From assembly GCF_025353885.1 (NCBI RefSeq), contig NZ_JANXNX010000062.1, positions 1-64,000 of the forward strand: a stretch of DNA of 64,000 bases. The letters run 5' to 3'. Under the pieces are notes generated by a model. It ran no database searches. It was not told the origin of the DNA and was given only the letters and a program-made list of their open reading frames with translations. The position numbers and the translations under genes were made by a program. This DNA comes from Sphingomonas sp. (GTDB taxonomy: Bacteria > Pseudomonadota > Alphaproteobacteria > Sphingomonadales > Sphingomonadaceae). Below are positions 7,797 to 17,990 of the stretch, in pieces (the stretch's first letter is position 1; each line of letters begins with the position of its first letter).

Positions 7797-10067
7797 ATGA
7801 TGATGAAAGCTGCAACGCGCCTCGCATTGAATGCCAGTTTGGTAGCCATTGTCGTCCTTCCTGGATTGCCCGTGGTGGTGGTCGCCAAAGAGGCAACGAA
7901 AGTTGCCGCCAGCGGCACAGCGAACCCACAAGCGCGCGCCGATGCTCTGGTGAAGGCAATGACGCGCGAGGAAAAACTGCGCCTCGTCCACAGTTATTTC
8001 CCGCCTTTGTCGAAGGTGTCCGGGGCGATGGGGATGATCCCCTCAGCGGCGCATATGGAAGGCGTGCCACGGCTCGGCATCCCCACCTTGCGCGAAAGCG
8101 ATGCGAGCCTGGGGGTCGCCAACCAGATCGAACAGCGCAAGGGTGATGTCGCGACCGCGCTGCCTGCCGGCCTCGCCACCGCGGCGACGTTTAACCCAGA
8201 GCTTGCGTTTCGCGGCGGCGCGATGATCGGTTCGGAGGCACGGGCAAAGACCTTCAACGTGCTGTTGGCGGGCGGCCTGAACCTGACCCGCGATCCGTTC
8301 AACGGACGCAATTTCGAATATCTGGGTGAAGATCCCCTGCTGGCGGGCGTGATGGCGGGCGAATCCATTCGCGGGGTCGAGAGCAATCATATCGTTTCGA
8401 CGATCAAGCATTTCGCGATCAACTCACAGGAAACAGGGCGTCATGTTTCCGATGCCCTGATCGGCGAAGCGGCGCTGCGTGAAAGCGATCTGCTGGCGTT
8501 TGAACTGGCGATCGAGCGCGGCAAGCCGGGTTCGGTCATGTGCGCCTATAACAAGGTCAACGGCGACTATGCGTGCGAGAACGACTTCCTGTTGAACCGG
8601 GTGCTGAAAGGCGACTGGGGCTACAAGGGCTGGGTCATGTCGGACTGGGGCGCGGTTCATTCGACCGTCAAGGCGGCGTTGTCCGGGCTGGATCAGCAGT
8701 CGGGGCAGGAATTGGACACGGCACCCTTTTTCCAGGAGCCCCTGGCAAAAGCGCTGGCGGCTGGCACCGTTCCCGAGGCGCGGCTGAACGATATGGCGCG
8801 ACGTATATTGTATGGCGTGATCGCAAGTGGGCTGATCGATCATCCGGTTCCGGACACCGCCCAGCCGATCGATTATGCCGCACATGCCGAGGTCGCGCAG
8901 CGCACTGCCGAAGAGGGAATTGTCCTGTTGAAGAACAGCGGCGCCCTGTTGCCCGTGGCAAGGACCGCGCGCCGGATCGTCCTGATCGGCGCCCACGCCG
9001 ATGTCGGGGTGTTGTCCGGCGGCGGGTCCTCACAGGTTCGTTCGGTCGGCGGCGCGCCGGTCGAGATACCGCTGACCAAGGGCGAGGCAGCCTCGTTCGC
9101 GCGGATAACATGGCACGCTTCCTCGCCACTCAAGGCGATCCGCGCGGCGCTGCCACAGGCCGATGTCACTTATGTCGATGGCGGGGACGTGGCGGCGGCG
9201 GCGGCGGCGGCAAAGGGTGCCGACCTGGCCATCGTCTTTGCCTGGCAGTGGCAGACCGAGGCCCAGGATGCGGAAACGCTGATGCTGCCTGACAACCAAG
9301 ATGCGTTGATCGACGCGGTGGCGGGCGCGAATGCAAAGACGCTGGTCGTTCTGGAAACCGGCGGGCCGGTGACGATGCCATGGATCGACCGCGTGCCAGC
9401 GGTGTTGCAGGCATGGTATCCGGGGCAGCGCGGCGGCGAGGCGATCGCGCGGATACTGGTCGGTGACGTCAACCCGTCGGGACGACTGCCGATGACGTTC
9501 CCGGTCCGCGCTGAACAGGCCCCCCGCAGTGCGCCGGTCGGACTGGCTGCGCTAAAGGCTTCGGATGCGGGGCGTGAGGCTGGCGATGCGACATCGAAGC
9601 TCGCACCGTTCGCGATCGATTACCGGGAGGGCGCCGACGTCGGCTATCGCTGGTATGAGAAGACCGCGCAAAAACCGCTGTTTCCGTTCGGATACGGACA
9701 GTCCTACACCAGCTTCCGCTATGCGAACCTGACGGTGGCGGGCGGCGCGACGATCACGGTCAGCTTCGATGTGACGAATACGGGCACGCGGTCGGGCCAG
9801 GATGTGCCACAATTTTATGTGCAGCCGGTGGACAAGGGCAATGCGTTCCGCCTGGCGGGCTGGACGAAGCTGAAGCTGGCGCCGGGGCAGACGCAGCGGG
9901 TGACGATCGTGGCTGAGCCACGGACGTTCTCGCGTTACGATGTCAAGGCGCGACGCTGGCAGCGGGATGCGGGGAAATATGCGATCGCCGTCGGGCATTC
10001 GGCCGAAGACCGCGCGCTGGCAGGGACGATCGTGCTGGGCGCAGGTTCGGGATTTACCAAACCATAA
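7797..10067 (+). CDS. Secreted glycoside hydrolase family 3 beta-glucosidase (BglX-like)
   Basis: 756 aa; signal peptide; 'GWVMSDWGAVHST' catalytic nucleophile region; C-terminal fibronectin III-like domain. Confidence 0.93.
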   Translation: MMMKAATRLALNASLVAIVVLPGLPVVVVAKEATKVAASGTANPQARADALVKAMTREEKLRLVHSYFPPLSKVSGAMGMIPSAAHMEGVPRLGIPTLRESDASLGVANQIEQRKGDVATALPAGLATAATFNPELAFRGGAMIGSEARAKTFNVLLAGGLNLTRDPFNGRNFEYLGEDPLLAGVMAGESIRGVESNHIVSTIKHFAINSQETGRHVSDALIGEAALRESDLLAFELAIERGKPGSVMCAYNKVNGDYACENDFLLNRVLKGDWGYKGWVMSDWGAVHSTVKAALSGLDQQSGQELDTAPFFQEPLAKALAAGTVPEARLNDMARRILYGVIASGLIDHPVPDTAQPIDYAAHAEVAQRTAEEGIVLLKNSGALLPVARTARRIVLIGAHADVGVLSGGGSSQVRSVGGAPVEIPLTKGEAASFARITWHASSPLKAIRAALPQADVTYVDGGDVAAAAAAAKGADLAIVFAWQWQTEAQDAETLMLPDNQDALIDAVAGANAKTLVVLETGGPVTMPWIDRVPAVLQAWYPGQRGGEAIARILVGDVNPSGRLPMTFPVRAEQAPRSAPVGLAALKASDAGREAGDATSKLAPFAIDYREGADVGYRWYEKTAQKPLFPFGYGQSYTSFRYANLTVAGGATITVSFDVTNTGTRSGQDVPQFYVQPVDKGNAFRLAGWTKLKLAPGQTQRVTIVAEPRTFSRYDVKARRWQRDAGKYAIAVGHSAEDRALAGTIVLGAGSGFTKP

Positions 10068-10100
10068 CGGTGCCGGGGATCAAAGTTCTGGGAGACTGAC

Positions 10101-12629
10101 ATGAAGCGCGTTTCACTGATCGTCATGGCCACGGCATTGCTGGCGGGGAACGCGGACGCAAAAGATGCGGCCGCGAGCATGACCCCGGAGGCGGCAGTGG
10201 CGCATCCCCAGTTGTGGCCGTCGCTGAAAAGACTGCCGCGCGATGCGGCGGTCGAAAAGCGAGTGGATGCCCTGATCGCGGCGATGTCGCTGGACGACAA
10301 GGTGGGGCAGATGATCCAGGTCGATATCGGCAGCATCAAGCCGGTCGACGTGGAAACCTACAAGATCGGGTCGATCCTGAACGGGGGCAATTCAGGCCCG
10401 TACGACGACGAGCTGGCGCCGCCGCCCAAATGGCTGAAACTGGCCGACGAATATTATGACGCGTCGATGAAACGGAGCGACAAGGGGCCGCGCATTCCGA
10501 TTATCTGGGGCACCGACGCAGTGCACGGGAACAACAATATCGTCGGGGCTACGCTGTTCCCGCACAATATCGGACTGGGTGCAGCGCATGATCCGGCGCT
10601 GATCAGGCGGATCGGTGAGATCACATCGATCGAGACCGCGGCGGCCGGACAGGACTGGACCTTCGCGCCGACGCTGGCGGTGGTGCAGGACGACCGCTGG
10701 GGCCGGATTTATGAAAGCTATTCGGAAGAGCCGCAGATCCCGGCCGAATATGCCAGTGCCATGATCGAGGGGGTGCAGGGCAAGTTCGGCACCAAAGCCT
10801 TTCTGTCGCCGCAGCACCTGATCGCGACGACCAAGCATTTCCTGGGCGATGGCGGCACCGGCGGGCGCGACCAGGGCGACACGCAGGTCTCCGAACAGGT
10901 GCTCCGCGATGTCCATCTTGGCGGGTATCCGGCAGCGATCACGGCTGGCACGCAGTCGGTCATGATCAGCTTTTCAAGCTGGAACGGCGTCAAGATGAGT
11001 GGCAACAAAAGCTTGCTGACCGATGTCCTGAAGGACCGGATGAAGTTCGACGGCTTTGTAATCGGCGACTGGAACAGCCACGGCCAGGTGCCGGGATGCA
11101 CCAACGAAAGCTGTGCTGCAGCAATCAACGCGGGCATGGACATGTTCATGTATTCGGGGCCGGGCTGGAAACAGCTTTACACCAACACGCTGGCCCAGGC
11201 GAAGTCGGGTGAGATACCGATGGCACGGGTCGACGATGCGGTGCGGCGTATCCTGCGCGTCAAGATCCGCGCCGGGACGTTCGATCGCGGACGGCCATCG
11301 TCGCGTGCCTATGCGGGCAAATTCGATGCATTCGGTGCGCCTGCGCATCGCGCCGTTGCGCGGTCCGCGGTCCGTGAATCGCTGGTGCTGCTCAAAAACG
11401 AAAATGTCCTGCCGCTGAAGCCCAGCGCCAGAATATTGGTGGCGGGCGCGGGAGCGGATGACGTCAGCCAGCAAGCGGGTGGATGGACAATCACCTGGCA
11501 AGGCACGGGCGTCACCAACAAGGATTTCCCGAATGCCCAGACAATCTGGTCGGGCATCGCAGAGACGGTGAAGCAGGGCGGCGGGACCGCAACGCTGTCC
11601 GTCGATGGTTCGTTCACCACCAAGCCCGACGCAGCGATCGTCGTGTTCGGAGAACAGCCCTATGCCGAATTTAAGGGCGACCGGCCAACGCTGGAATATA
11701 GCGCCGACGACAGGTCCGACCTGGTCCTGCTGAAAAAGCTGAAAGCCGCCGGTATCCCGGTGGTTGCGGTGTTCCTGTCGGGGCGACCGTTGTGGGTCAA
11801 TGCCGAGCTGAATGCGTCCGACGCGTTCGTCGCTGCATTCCTGCCGGGGAGCGAGGGCGGTGGCGTCGCCGATGTCCTGTTTGCCAAGGTGGACGGCAAA
11901 CCGCGCTATGACTTTCGTGGCAAGCTGAGTTTTTCGTGGCCGAAGCGTCCCGATCAATATGTGTTGAACCGGCGCGACCTGAACTACGATCCGCTATTCG
12001 CCTATGGATACGGGCTGACCTATGCGACGCCGCGCCACCTCGGCATGCTCGACGAAAAGCGACCCGCTGGCATGGCGGCGGGAATGATCGGCCAGTTGTT
12101 CAACAAGGGGCGGGTCCCCGAAGGCTGGTCGATGGCAATGGAGAGCGCCGGACAGGCCAGTACGCCGATTGCCGGGGCAGCCACAGCATTGCCGACCGGC
12201 AGCATGACTGCGCGCACGGTCGATCGTCGCGCGCAGGAAGACGCGTTGCGGCTGGCCTGGTCCGGCCCGGCCATCGGCACATTGAAGATTGCCGCGCCGC
12301 GACCCATCGATATCGACCGCGAAACCAACGGGGAACTGAGCCTGGTCATGGAGTATCGCGTCGATCAGGCGGCGGCAGCCATGGTCACGATCGGCGTGGC
12401 CAACGGGACCAAGATCGCAGCGGTGCCCATCGGGAAGACCTTGAGTGCGGCCAAGGCGGGCGAATGGAATGAGATCGCGGTGCCGCTGAAGTGCTTTGCA
12501 GCGCGCGGTGCCGACATGAAGACGCTTTCGTCGCCATTCGTCCTGTCGTCGGGCGCGGGCACGACACTGTCGGTGTCGAACGTCCGTCTCGACTATGTTT
12601 CGATCCCGATGAACAAGTGCGGTGACTAG
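10101..12629 (+). CDS. Secreted glycoside hydrolase family 3, exo-1,3/1,4-beta-glucanase-like (ExoP type)
   Basis: 842 aa; 'GTDAVHGNNNIVGATLFPHNIGLGAAHDPALIRRIG', 'ATTKHFLGDGGTGGRDQGDT', 'DGFVIGDWNSHGQVPG'; extra C-terminal beta-rich domain. Confidence 0.93.
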   Translation: MKRVSLIVMATALLAGNADAKDAAASMTPEAAVAHPQLWPSLKRLPRDAAVEKRVDALIAAMSLDDKVGQMIQVDIGSIKPVDVETYKIGSILNGGNSGPYDDELAPPPKWLKLADEYYDASMKRSDKGPRIPIIWGTDAVHGNNNIVGATLFPHNIGLGAAHDPALIRRIGEITSIETAAAGQDWTFAPTLAVVQDDRWGRIYESYSEEPQIPAEYASAMIEGVQGKFGTKAFLSPQHLIATTKHFLGDGGTGGRDQGDTQVSEQVLRDVHLGGYPAAITAGTQSVMISFSSWNGVKMSGNKSLLTDVLKDRMKFDGFVIGDWNSHGQVPGCTNESCAAAINAGMDMFMYSGPGWKQLYTNTLAQAKSGEIPMARVDDAVRRILRVKIRAGTFDRGRPSSRAYAGKFDAFGAPAHRAVARSAVRESLVLLKNENVLPLKPSARILVAGAGADDVSQQAGGWTITWQGTGVTNKDFPNAQTIWSGIAETVKQGGGTATLSVDGSFTTKPDAAIVVFGEQPYAEFKGDRPTLEYSADDRSDLVLLKKLKAAGIPVVAVFLSGRPLWVNAELNASDAFVAAFLPGSEGGGVADVLFAKVDGKPRYDFRGKLSFSWPKRPDQYVLNRRDLNYDPLFAYGYGLTYATPRHLGMLDEKRPAGMAAGMIGQLFNKGRVPEGWSMAMESAGQASTPIAGAATALPTGSMTARTVDRRAQEDALRLAWSGPAIGTLKIAAPRPIDIDRETNGELSLVMEYRVDQAAAAMVTIGVANGTKIAAVPIGKTLSAAKAGEWNEIAVPLKCFAARGADMKTLSSPFVLSSGAGTTLSVSNVRLDYVSIPMNKCGD

Positions 12630-12633
12630 CCGG

Positions 12634-13635
12634 TCAGCCTCGTTGGCCTAGACGGGCCGCCACCAGCGCCATCAGGTCGCCTTCGGGACGCGGGCCATAG
12701 TGTGAGATGACTTCGGCGGCACAGACCGCACCCATGACCAGACTGTCCTCGAGCGAGCGGCCCTGCGCCTGTCCGCTGAGGAAGCCCGCCGCAAACAGGT
12801 CACCCGCGCCGGTGGTATCGACAAGCTGCGCGATCGGTTCGGCGGCGACACGGGCATGTCCGCCCCCGCTATGCGCTTCGGCTCCCGCCGCGCCATGGGT
12901 GACAACGAGGGTCGCGACTTTTGCCGACAGGGCGGTGACTGCGCTGGCGACATCGGCGGTGCCCATCAGGGCGTGAACCTCTCCGTCATTGGCAAACAGG
13001 ATGTCGATGTCGCCCGCATCGATCAGCGTGCGGAAATCCGCGCCGTGGCGGTCGATCACGAACGCGTCGGACAGGGTGAACGCGACCTTGCGGCCATTGG
13101 CCTTTGCCGTGTCGATGGCGGCGCGCATCGCGGCGCGCGGTTCCTCCGGGTCCCACAGATAGCCTTCGAGATACAGGATGGCAGAATTGGCGATCAGGTC
13201 GTGGTCGATCGCGGCGGCGGGCAGGAATTGCGACGCGCCCAGAAAGGTATTCATCGTCCGCTGCCCGTCGGCGGTGACGAGGATCAGGCAGCGCGCCGTT
13301 GGTGGTTCCACGCCCCGTTTTGCTGTGTCGAAGCGGACGCCGAGCGCGCGGATGTCGTGGGCAAAGACCTCGCCCAGCTGGTCGTCGGCAACCTGTCCGA
13401 TAAAGGCGCATTGCTGGCCAAGCGCGGCCAGCCCCGCGATGGTGTTGCCCGCCGAACCGCCAGAGACTTCGCGGCCCGGACCCATGCGACCATAGAGTTC
13501 GGTAGCGCGCGCGGCGTCGATCAGTTGCATCGAACCGCGCGTCAGGTTTTCGGATGCAATGAATGCTTCGTCGGCACTTGCGATCACATCGACGATCGCA
13601 TTGCCGATCGCCACAACATCGTATTTCGCCGTCAT
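12634..13635 (-). CDS. Adenosine kinase-like PfkB-family carbohydrate kinase
   Basis: 333 aa; 'GGSAGNTIAGLAALGQ' and 'VDTTGAGDLFAAGFL' PfkB signatures. Confidence 0.9.
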   Translation of the reverse strand: MTAKYDVVAIGNAIVDVIASADEAFIASENLTRGSMQLIDAARATELYGRMGPGREVSGGSAGNTIAGLAALGQQCAFIGQVADDQLGEVFAHDIRALGVRFDTAKRGVEPPTARCLILVTADGQRTMNTFLGASQFLPAAAIDHDLIANSAILYLEGYLWDPEEPRAAMRAAIDTAKANGRKVAFTLSDAFVIDRHGADFRTLIDAGDIDILFANDGEVHALMGTADVASAVTALSAKVATLVVTHGAAGAEAHSGGGHARVAAEPIAQLVDTTGAGDLFAAGFLSGQAQGRSLEDSLVMGAVCAAEVISHYGPRPEGDLMALVAARLGQRG

Positions 13636-13764
13636 AAATACCCTATGGTTTGCGGGCGCGCGTTTCGCACGGTTCGCCCTGAGCCTGTTCTGGCCCCGCC
13701 TTTACTTGGATGGCGCAAAAGGGGAAGGGCGATGCTTCGACAGGCCAGCAGGACGGACCCCGCA

Positions 13765-14136
13765 ATGCGACATTATGCTGTATTTCTCGTGCTGCCGGTA
13801 ATGCTGTCAGGCTGCGTCTCGACCCCGACCGCGCGACCAAGCGTCACGCCGACACGCAGCGCACCGATGCGGGCGACGGGGCTGGAACGGGTGCTGGGTG
13901 CCAACGGCCGCGCCCTGGTCGCGTTGTTCGGCCCGTCGGACCAGGATGTGCGTGAGGAAACGTCGCAGCGCATCCAGTTTCGCAGCCCGATCTGCGTGCT
14001 GGACGCCTATCTGTATCCAGAGGCCAAGGGCCGCGATCCGGTGGTGACTTATATCGACGCGCGCCAGCCCGATGGCCGCGACATCGACCGCGCTAGCTGC
14101 GTGGCGGCGATGATCCGGCGCAAAGAGGCACGCTGA
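13765..14136 (+). CDS. Putative lipoprotein, unknown function
   Basis: '[20 protein letters not shown]' lipobox; 123 aa; 3' end overlaps convergent queG. Confidence 0.7.
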   Translation: MRHYAVFLVLPVMLSGCVSTPTARPSVTPTRSAPMRATGLERVLGANGRALVALFGPSDQDVREETSQRIQFRSPICVLDAYLYPEAKGRDPVVTYIDARQPDGRDIDRASCVAAMIRRKEAR

Positions 14137-15169
14137 GCGCAGCCAGCGCCCAATCGGCGGCTTCGGCGACGGTCGCGGATTCGTCCGACAGCAGGCGGCG
14201 GAGCGGTTCGATCAGCGCCATCGACCCGCTGTTGCCTGCCGCGATGGCGGCGTTGCGGACCATGCGTTCGCGCCCGATGCGCTTGATCGGGCTGCCCGAA
14301 AAGACCGCGCGAAACCCGGCGTCGTCGAGCGCCAGCAGGTCCGACAATTCCGGCGCGGCGAGTTCGGGGCGACCGACAAACGCGCGGTTGGCTTGGGCGG
14401 CGTCGGCAAACTTGTTCCACGGACAGACCGCCAGGCAATCGTCGCAGCCATAGATGCGGTTGCCGATGGCGGCACGAAACTCGTGCGGGATCGGTCCCTT
14501 GTGCTCGATCGTCAGGTAGGAGATGCAGCGTCGGGCATCCAGCCGATAGGGTGCCGGAAACGCATCGGTCGGGCAGGCACGCTGGCAGGCGTCGCAACTG
14601 CCGCAGCTGTCGGCGTGGCTGTCGTCGGGATCGAGGTCGAGCGTCGTCATGATGCACCCAAGGAACAGCCAGCTGCCGTGTTCGCGGCTGACGAGGTTGG
14701 TGTGCTTGCCCTGCCAGCCGATTCCCGCCGACTGGCCCAACGGCTTTTCCATGACGGGTGCGGTATCGACGAAGACCTTCAGTTCGCCCCCCGCGGTCGC
14801 GACCAGCCACCGGGCCAAAGCCTTCAGGTTGCGCTTGACGACATCGTGATAGTCGGCCCCTTGTGCATACACCGAAATGCGACCGATCCCACCCTCCCCC
14901 GCCAGCCGCAGCGGGTCCTGCGCGGGGGCGTAGCTCATGCCCAGCGCGATCACGCTGAGCGCGTCGGGCCACAGCGATTGCGGGGCGGCGCGCTGGTCCG
15001 CGCGGTCCACCATCCATGCCATGCTGCCGTGCTGCCCGGCGTCGATCCATGATTGCAAGGCCGCGCGCCCATCGACCGCATCGGCGCGCGTCACCCCGCA
15101 CGCGGCAAAACCCAGCCGCGCGGCTTCGGTCTTTAAGGCTTTGGTCAGTCCTGTCTTGCTAGGCGGCAT
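14093..15169 (-). CDS. queG: tRNA epoxyqueuosine(34) reductase QueG
   Basis: 358 aa; two 4Fe-4S motifs '[16 protein letters not shown]' and '[14 protein letters not shown]'; '[12 protein letters not shown]'. Confidence 0.95.
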   Translation of the reverse strand: MPPSKTGLTKALKTEAARLGFAACGVTRADAVDGRAALQSWIDAGQHGSMAWMVDRADQRAAPQSLWPDALSVIALGMSYAPAQDPLRLAGEGGIGRISVYAQGADYHDVVKRNLKALARWLVATAGGELKVFVDTAPVMEKPLGQSAGIGWQGKHTNLVSREHGSWLFLGCIMTTLDLDPDDSHADSCGSCDACQRACPTDAFPAPYRLDARRCISYLTIEHKGPIPHEFRAAIGNRIYGCDDCLAVCPWNKFADAAQANRAFVGRPELAAPELSDLLALDDAGFRAVFSGSPIKRIGRERMVRNAAIAAGNSGSMALIEPLRRLLSDESATVAEAADWALAALSVPLCAGSSPPRS

Positions 15170-15218
15170 GGCGTGTCGCTAACACGGTCGGCACACCCTT
15201 TCGCCAAGGAATTTCGGG

Positions 15219-16163
15219 TTGAGTATCGATTTGGCGGTTTCCGCCCACGGGCTGGTCAAGAACTTCGGTAATACCCGGGCCGTCGACGGCATCGATCTGG
15301 CAGTGCCGCCGGGAGCGATCTATGGCGTGCTCGGCCCCAATGGTGCGGGCAAGACGACAACGCTGCGGATGGTGCTGGGCATTATCGACCCCGACGAAGG
15401 CACGCGGTCGCTTCTGGGCTACGACCGCCCGATGCAGGCGGCGCCGCTGGTCGGCTATCTTCCCGAAGAGCGTGGCCTGTACCCCGCCATGCAGGCGCGT
15501 GAGGCGATTGCCTTCATGGGCGCGCTGCGCGGACTGCCATTGGCCGAGGGACGGCGGCGGGCCGATGCGCTGCTGGAAGAATATGACCTGGGCCACGCCG
15601 GCAAAAAGATGATCCGCACCCTGTCGAAGGGGATGGCGCAGACCGTGCAATTGCTGGGCACGCTGATCCACAAGCCGCGCCTGATCGTATTGGACGAACC
15701 GTTTTCGGGACTGGATGCGCTGAACCAGGGGCGTCTGGAGGGGATGATCCGGACGCAGGCCGCAGAGGGCGCGACGGTGTTGTTCTCGACCCATGTCATC
15801 GCTCATGCCGAGCGCCTGTGCGAGCGGATCGCGATCATCGCCGCCGGCAAGGTCCGGTTCGAGGGTCGCGTGGACGAGGCGCGCGAACGGCTGCGCCCAC
15901 AGGTGCGGCTGCGGACGCGCACGACCGAGGGAAATTGGCGGAGCGCCATCCCGGCGGATGCCGTCCGCAACGGCGCCGACTGGAAATTCGAATTGCCCGG
16001 CGACGGGATCGAACCGCTGTTGAATGCGCTGATCCAGGGCCAGGCGGGCATTGAAAGCTTGTCGATCGAGCGTCCCGGCCTGCACGATGCGTTCGTGGCG
16101 ATCGCGGGCGCGCAGGCGGCAGCCGATATGGCGGCCCCCACGACAGCGGAGAAGGTGGCATGA
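15219..16163 (+). CDS. ABC transporter ATP-binding protein (NatA-like)
   Basis: Walker A 'GPNGAGKTTTLRM', Walker B 'LIVLDEPFSGLD', C-terminal DUF4162-like tail. Confidence 0.92.
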   Translation: MSIDLAVSAHGLVKNFGNTRAVDGIDLAVPPGAIYGVLGPNGAGKTTTLRMVLGIIDPDEGTRSLLGYDRPMQAAPLVGYLPEERGLYPAMQAREAIAFMGALRGLPLAEGRRRADALLEEYDLGHAGKKMIRTLSKGMAQTVQLLGTLIHKPRLIVLDEPFSGLDALNQGRLEGMIRTQAAEGATVLFSTHVIAHAERLCERIAIIAAGKVRFEGRVDEARERLRPQVRLRTRTTEGNWRSAIPADAVRNGADWKFELPGDGIEPLLNALIQGQAGIESLSIERPGLHDAFVAIAGAQAAADMAAPTTAEKVA

Positions 16164-17389
16164 ACCGGACGCTATCCTCGATCTGGGTGATCGCCCGCCG
16201 CGATTTCACCGCGACGGTATTTTCACGGACGTTCCTGCTGTTCCTGTTGGGGCCGTTGATGGCGCTGGGCTTCGGCGGACTGTTCGGCGTCGTCGGGGGC
16301 CGTGCCGACGATGCGGCTTTGCGCTCCTCGGTGGCGGTCATCGGCAGCGCCAGCGATACTGCGCCGATCCGCAAAGCCTATGCGGGCATGAACACGCGAT
16401 TGGGTGGCGCCCTGCCCGACCTGCGTTTCGTCGAACCGAAGGGCGATGTGGCGATCCAAGCGCGTGGTCTGTTGTCGGCGCAAAAGAACGGCGCGACCAT
16501 CGTGCTGACCGGCTGGCCAGCCGCGCCGCGCCTGGTCGGCCCGGCGCGGCAGATCGACGATTTGCAAAATAACGTGCGCCTGATCCTCGACGAGATCCGC
16601 ACCGCAGATGCCCTGAAACAGGCGCGCATCGTCCGGCCGGAGGTCAAGCTGCAACGCACCGTCATCGATCCGGCGGGCGGTGGCACGTCGGCAGCACGGC
16701 ACATCGTCGCGCGCGGTGCACAGTCGCTGCTGTTCATGCTGACGCTGCTACTGGCGGGCATGCTGCTGTCGAACATGGTTGAGGAAAAATCGAGCAAGGT
16801 GATCGAGGTGTTGGCCGCCGCCGTGCCGATCGACGCGATCTTCTATGGCAAGCTGATCGCGATGCTGGGCGTCTCGCTGACCGGGATCATCGTGTGGGGA
16901 TCGGTCATCGGTATCGCCGTCGTCAGCTTCATTCCGGCGGGGATGCCGCTGCCGCTGCCCGCAATGGGCTGGCCGTTGTTCATTACGCTGGGCGCGGTCT
17001 ATTACATCATGAACTACATGCTGCTGGGCGGGGCCTTCATCGGCATCGGCGCACAGGCCAACAGCGCGCGTGAGGTCCAGACGCTGTCGATGCCGATCAC
17101 CATGTCGCAACTTGCGGTGTTCGCGCTGGCTTCGGCAACGGTCAACGATACCGGTGGGCCACTGGCGACCTTTGCCGCGATTTTCCCGCTGTCGTCGCCG
17201 CTGGCGATGCTGGGCCGGGCGGCGCAGGACGCGACCCTCTGGCCGCACCTGCTGGCGCTGATATGGCAGGCGGCATGGGTCGCGATCATCGTGCGCTTTG
17301 CCGCCAGGCGGTTCCGGACCGGAGTGCTGAAGTCGGGGGCCCCGAGACGCAAATGGTTCGGGCGGACGCGCGCGGCAAAGGCTGGCTGA
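16160..17389 (+). CDS. ABC transporter permease (NatB-like, ABC-2 type)
   Basis: 409 aa; 'MVEEKSSKVIEVLAAAVP' typical of NatB/ABC-2 permeases; 4-nt overlap with the ATPase gene. Confidence 0.9.
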   Translation: MNRTLSSIWVIARRDFTATVFSRTFLLFLLGPLMALGFGGLFGVVGGRADDAALRSSVAVIGSASDTAPIRKAYAGMNTRLGGALPDLRFVEPKGDVAIQARGLLSAQKNGATIVLTGWPAAPRLVGPARQIDDLQNNVRLILDEIRTADALKQARIVRPEVKLQRTVIDPAGGGTSAARHIVARGAQSLLFMLTLLLAGMLLSNMVEEKSSKVIEVLAAAVPIDAIFYGKLIAMLGVSLTGIIVWGSVIGIAVVSFIPAGMPLPLPAMGWPLFITLGAVYYIMNYMLLGGAFIGIGAQANSAREVQTLSMPITMSQLAVFALASATVNDTGGPLATFAAIFPLSSPLAMLGRAAQDATLWPHLLALIWQAAWVAIIVRFAARRFRTGVLKSGAPRRKWFGRTRAAKAG

Positions 17390-17446
17390 TCGCGCTGCAA
17401 CCATTTAGGGGGCAAGCGCGTATCTCGATGCGAATGGAGAGTTCCG

Positions 17447-17941
17447 ATGACATTTAGCCGCCGTGCGTTTTTGAGCAGTTCGGGGGTCGCGCTTGCGGGC
17501 GTGACACTGGCAACGGGAGCGTGTGCGAAGGCCGCGCCAAAGGCCAGATATGAAATCACCCTGACCGATGCCGAGTGGAAAAAGCGCCTGACTCCTGCGC
17601 AATATGCGACGTTGCGGCAGGACGCGACCGACGTGCCGTTCAAGAGCCCGTTCCTGAACGAACATCGCGCAGGCATCTTCTCGTGCGCAGGATGCAACCT
17701 GCCGGGATTTTCGTCGCGGACCAAGTTCGACAGCGGCACCGGCTGGCCCAGTTTCTATGATTTCCTGCCCAATGCCGTGCGGACCGAGACCGACACCACG
17801 CTGGGGTTTTCACGCGTCGAAGTGCATTGCCGGCGGTGTGGCGGGCATCTTGGCCACGTCTTCGAAGACGGCCCCGCGCCGACCGGCAAGCGTTATTGCC
17901 TGAACGGAACCGCGCTGAAGTTTACGGCGGGGAAGACGTAA
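17447..17941 (+). CDS. msrB: Peptide-methionine (R)-S-oxide reductase MsrB with Tat-like lipoprotein signal
   Basis: 'CAGCNLPGFSSRTKFDSGTGWPSFYD', 'VEVHCRRCGGHLGHVFEDGPAPTGKRYCLNG'; N-terminus 'MTFSRRAFLSSSGVALAGVTLATGACAK'. Confidence 0.95.
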   Translation: MTFSRRAFLSSSGVALAGVTLATGACAKAAPKARYEITLTDAEWKKRLTPAQYATLRQDATDVPFKSPFLNEHRAGIFSCAGCNLPGFSSRTKFDSGTGWPSFYDFLPNAVRTETDTTLGFSRVEVHCRRCGGHLGHVFEDGPAPTGKRYCLNGTALKFTAGKT

Positions 17942-17974
17942 CCCGTCACCCCGGCGCAGGCCGGGGTGACGGGT
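17941..17974. repeat. REP-like palindrome / bidirectional terminator
   Basis: ACCCGTCACCCCGGC-GCAG-GCCGGGGTGACGGGT perfect inverted repeat between convergent msrB and SDR. Confidence 0.75.
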
Positions 17975-17990
17975 GGGGGTCTTGTTGAAA

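Noticed and set aside
9181-9216. GGC/GCG run (gcggcggcggcggcggcg) as a possible repeat or phase-variable tract
   Set aside because: Encodes an Ala-rich turn (VAAAAAAAKG) in a GH3 protein; ordinary codon usage in a GC-rich genome.
15159-16085. 308-aa minus-strand ORF opposite the ABC ATPase gene
   Set aside because: Antisense shadow; Walker motifs are on the plus strand.
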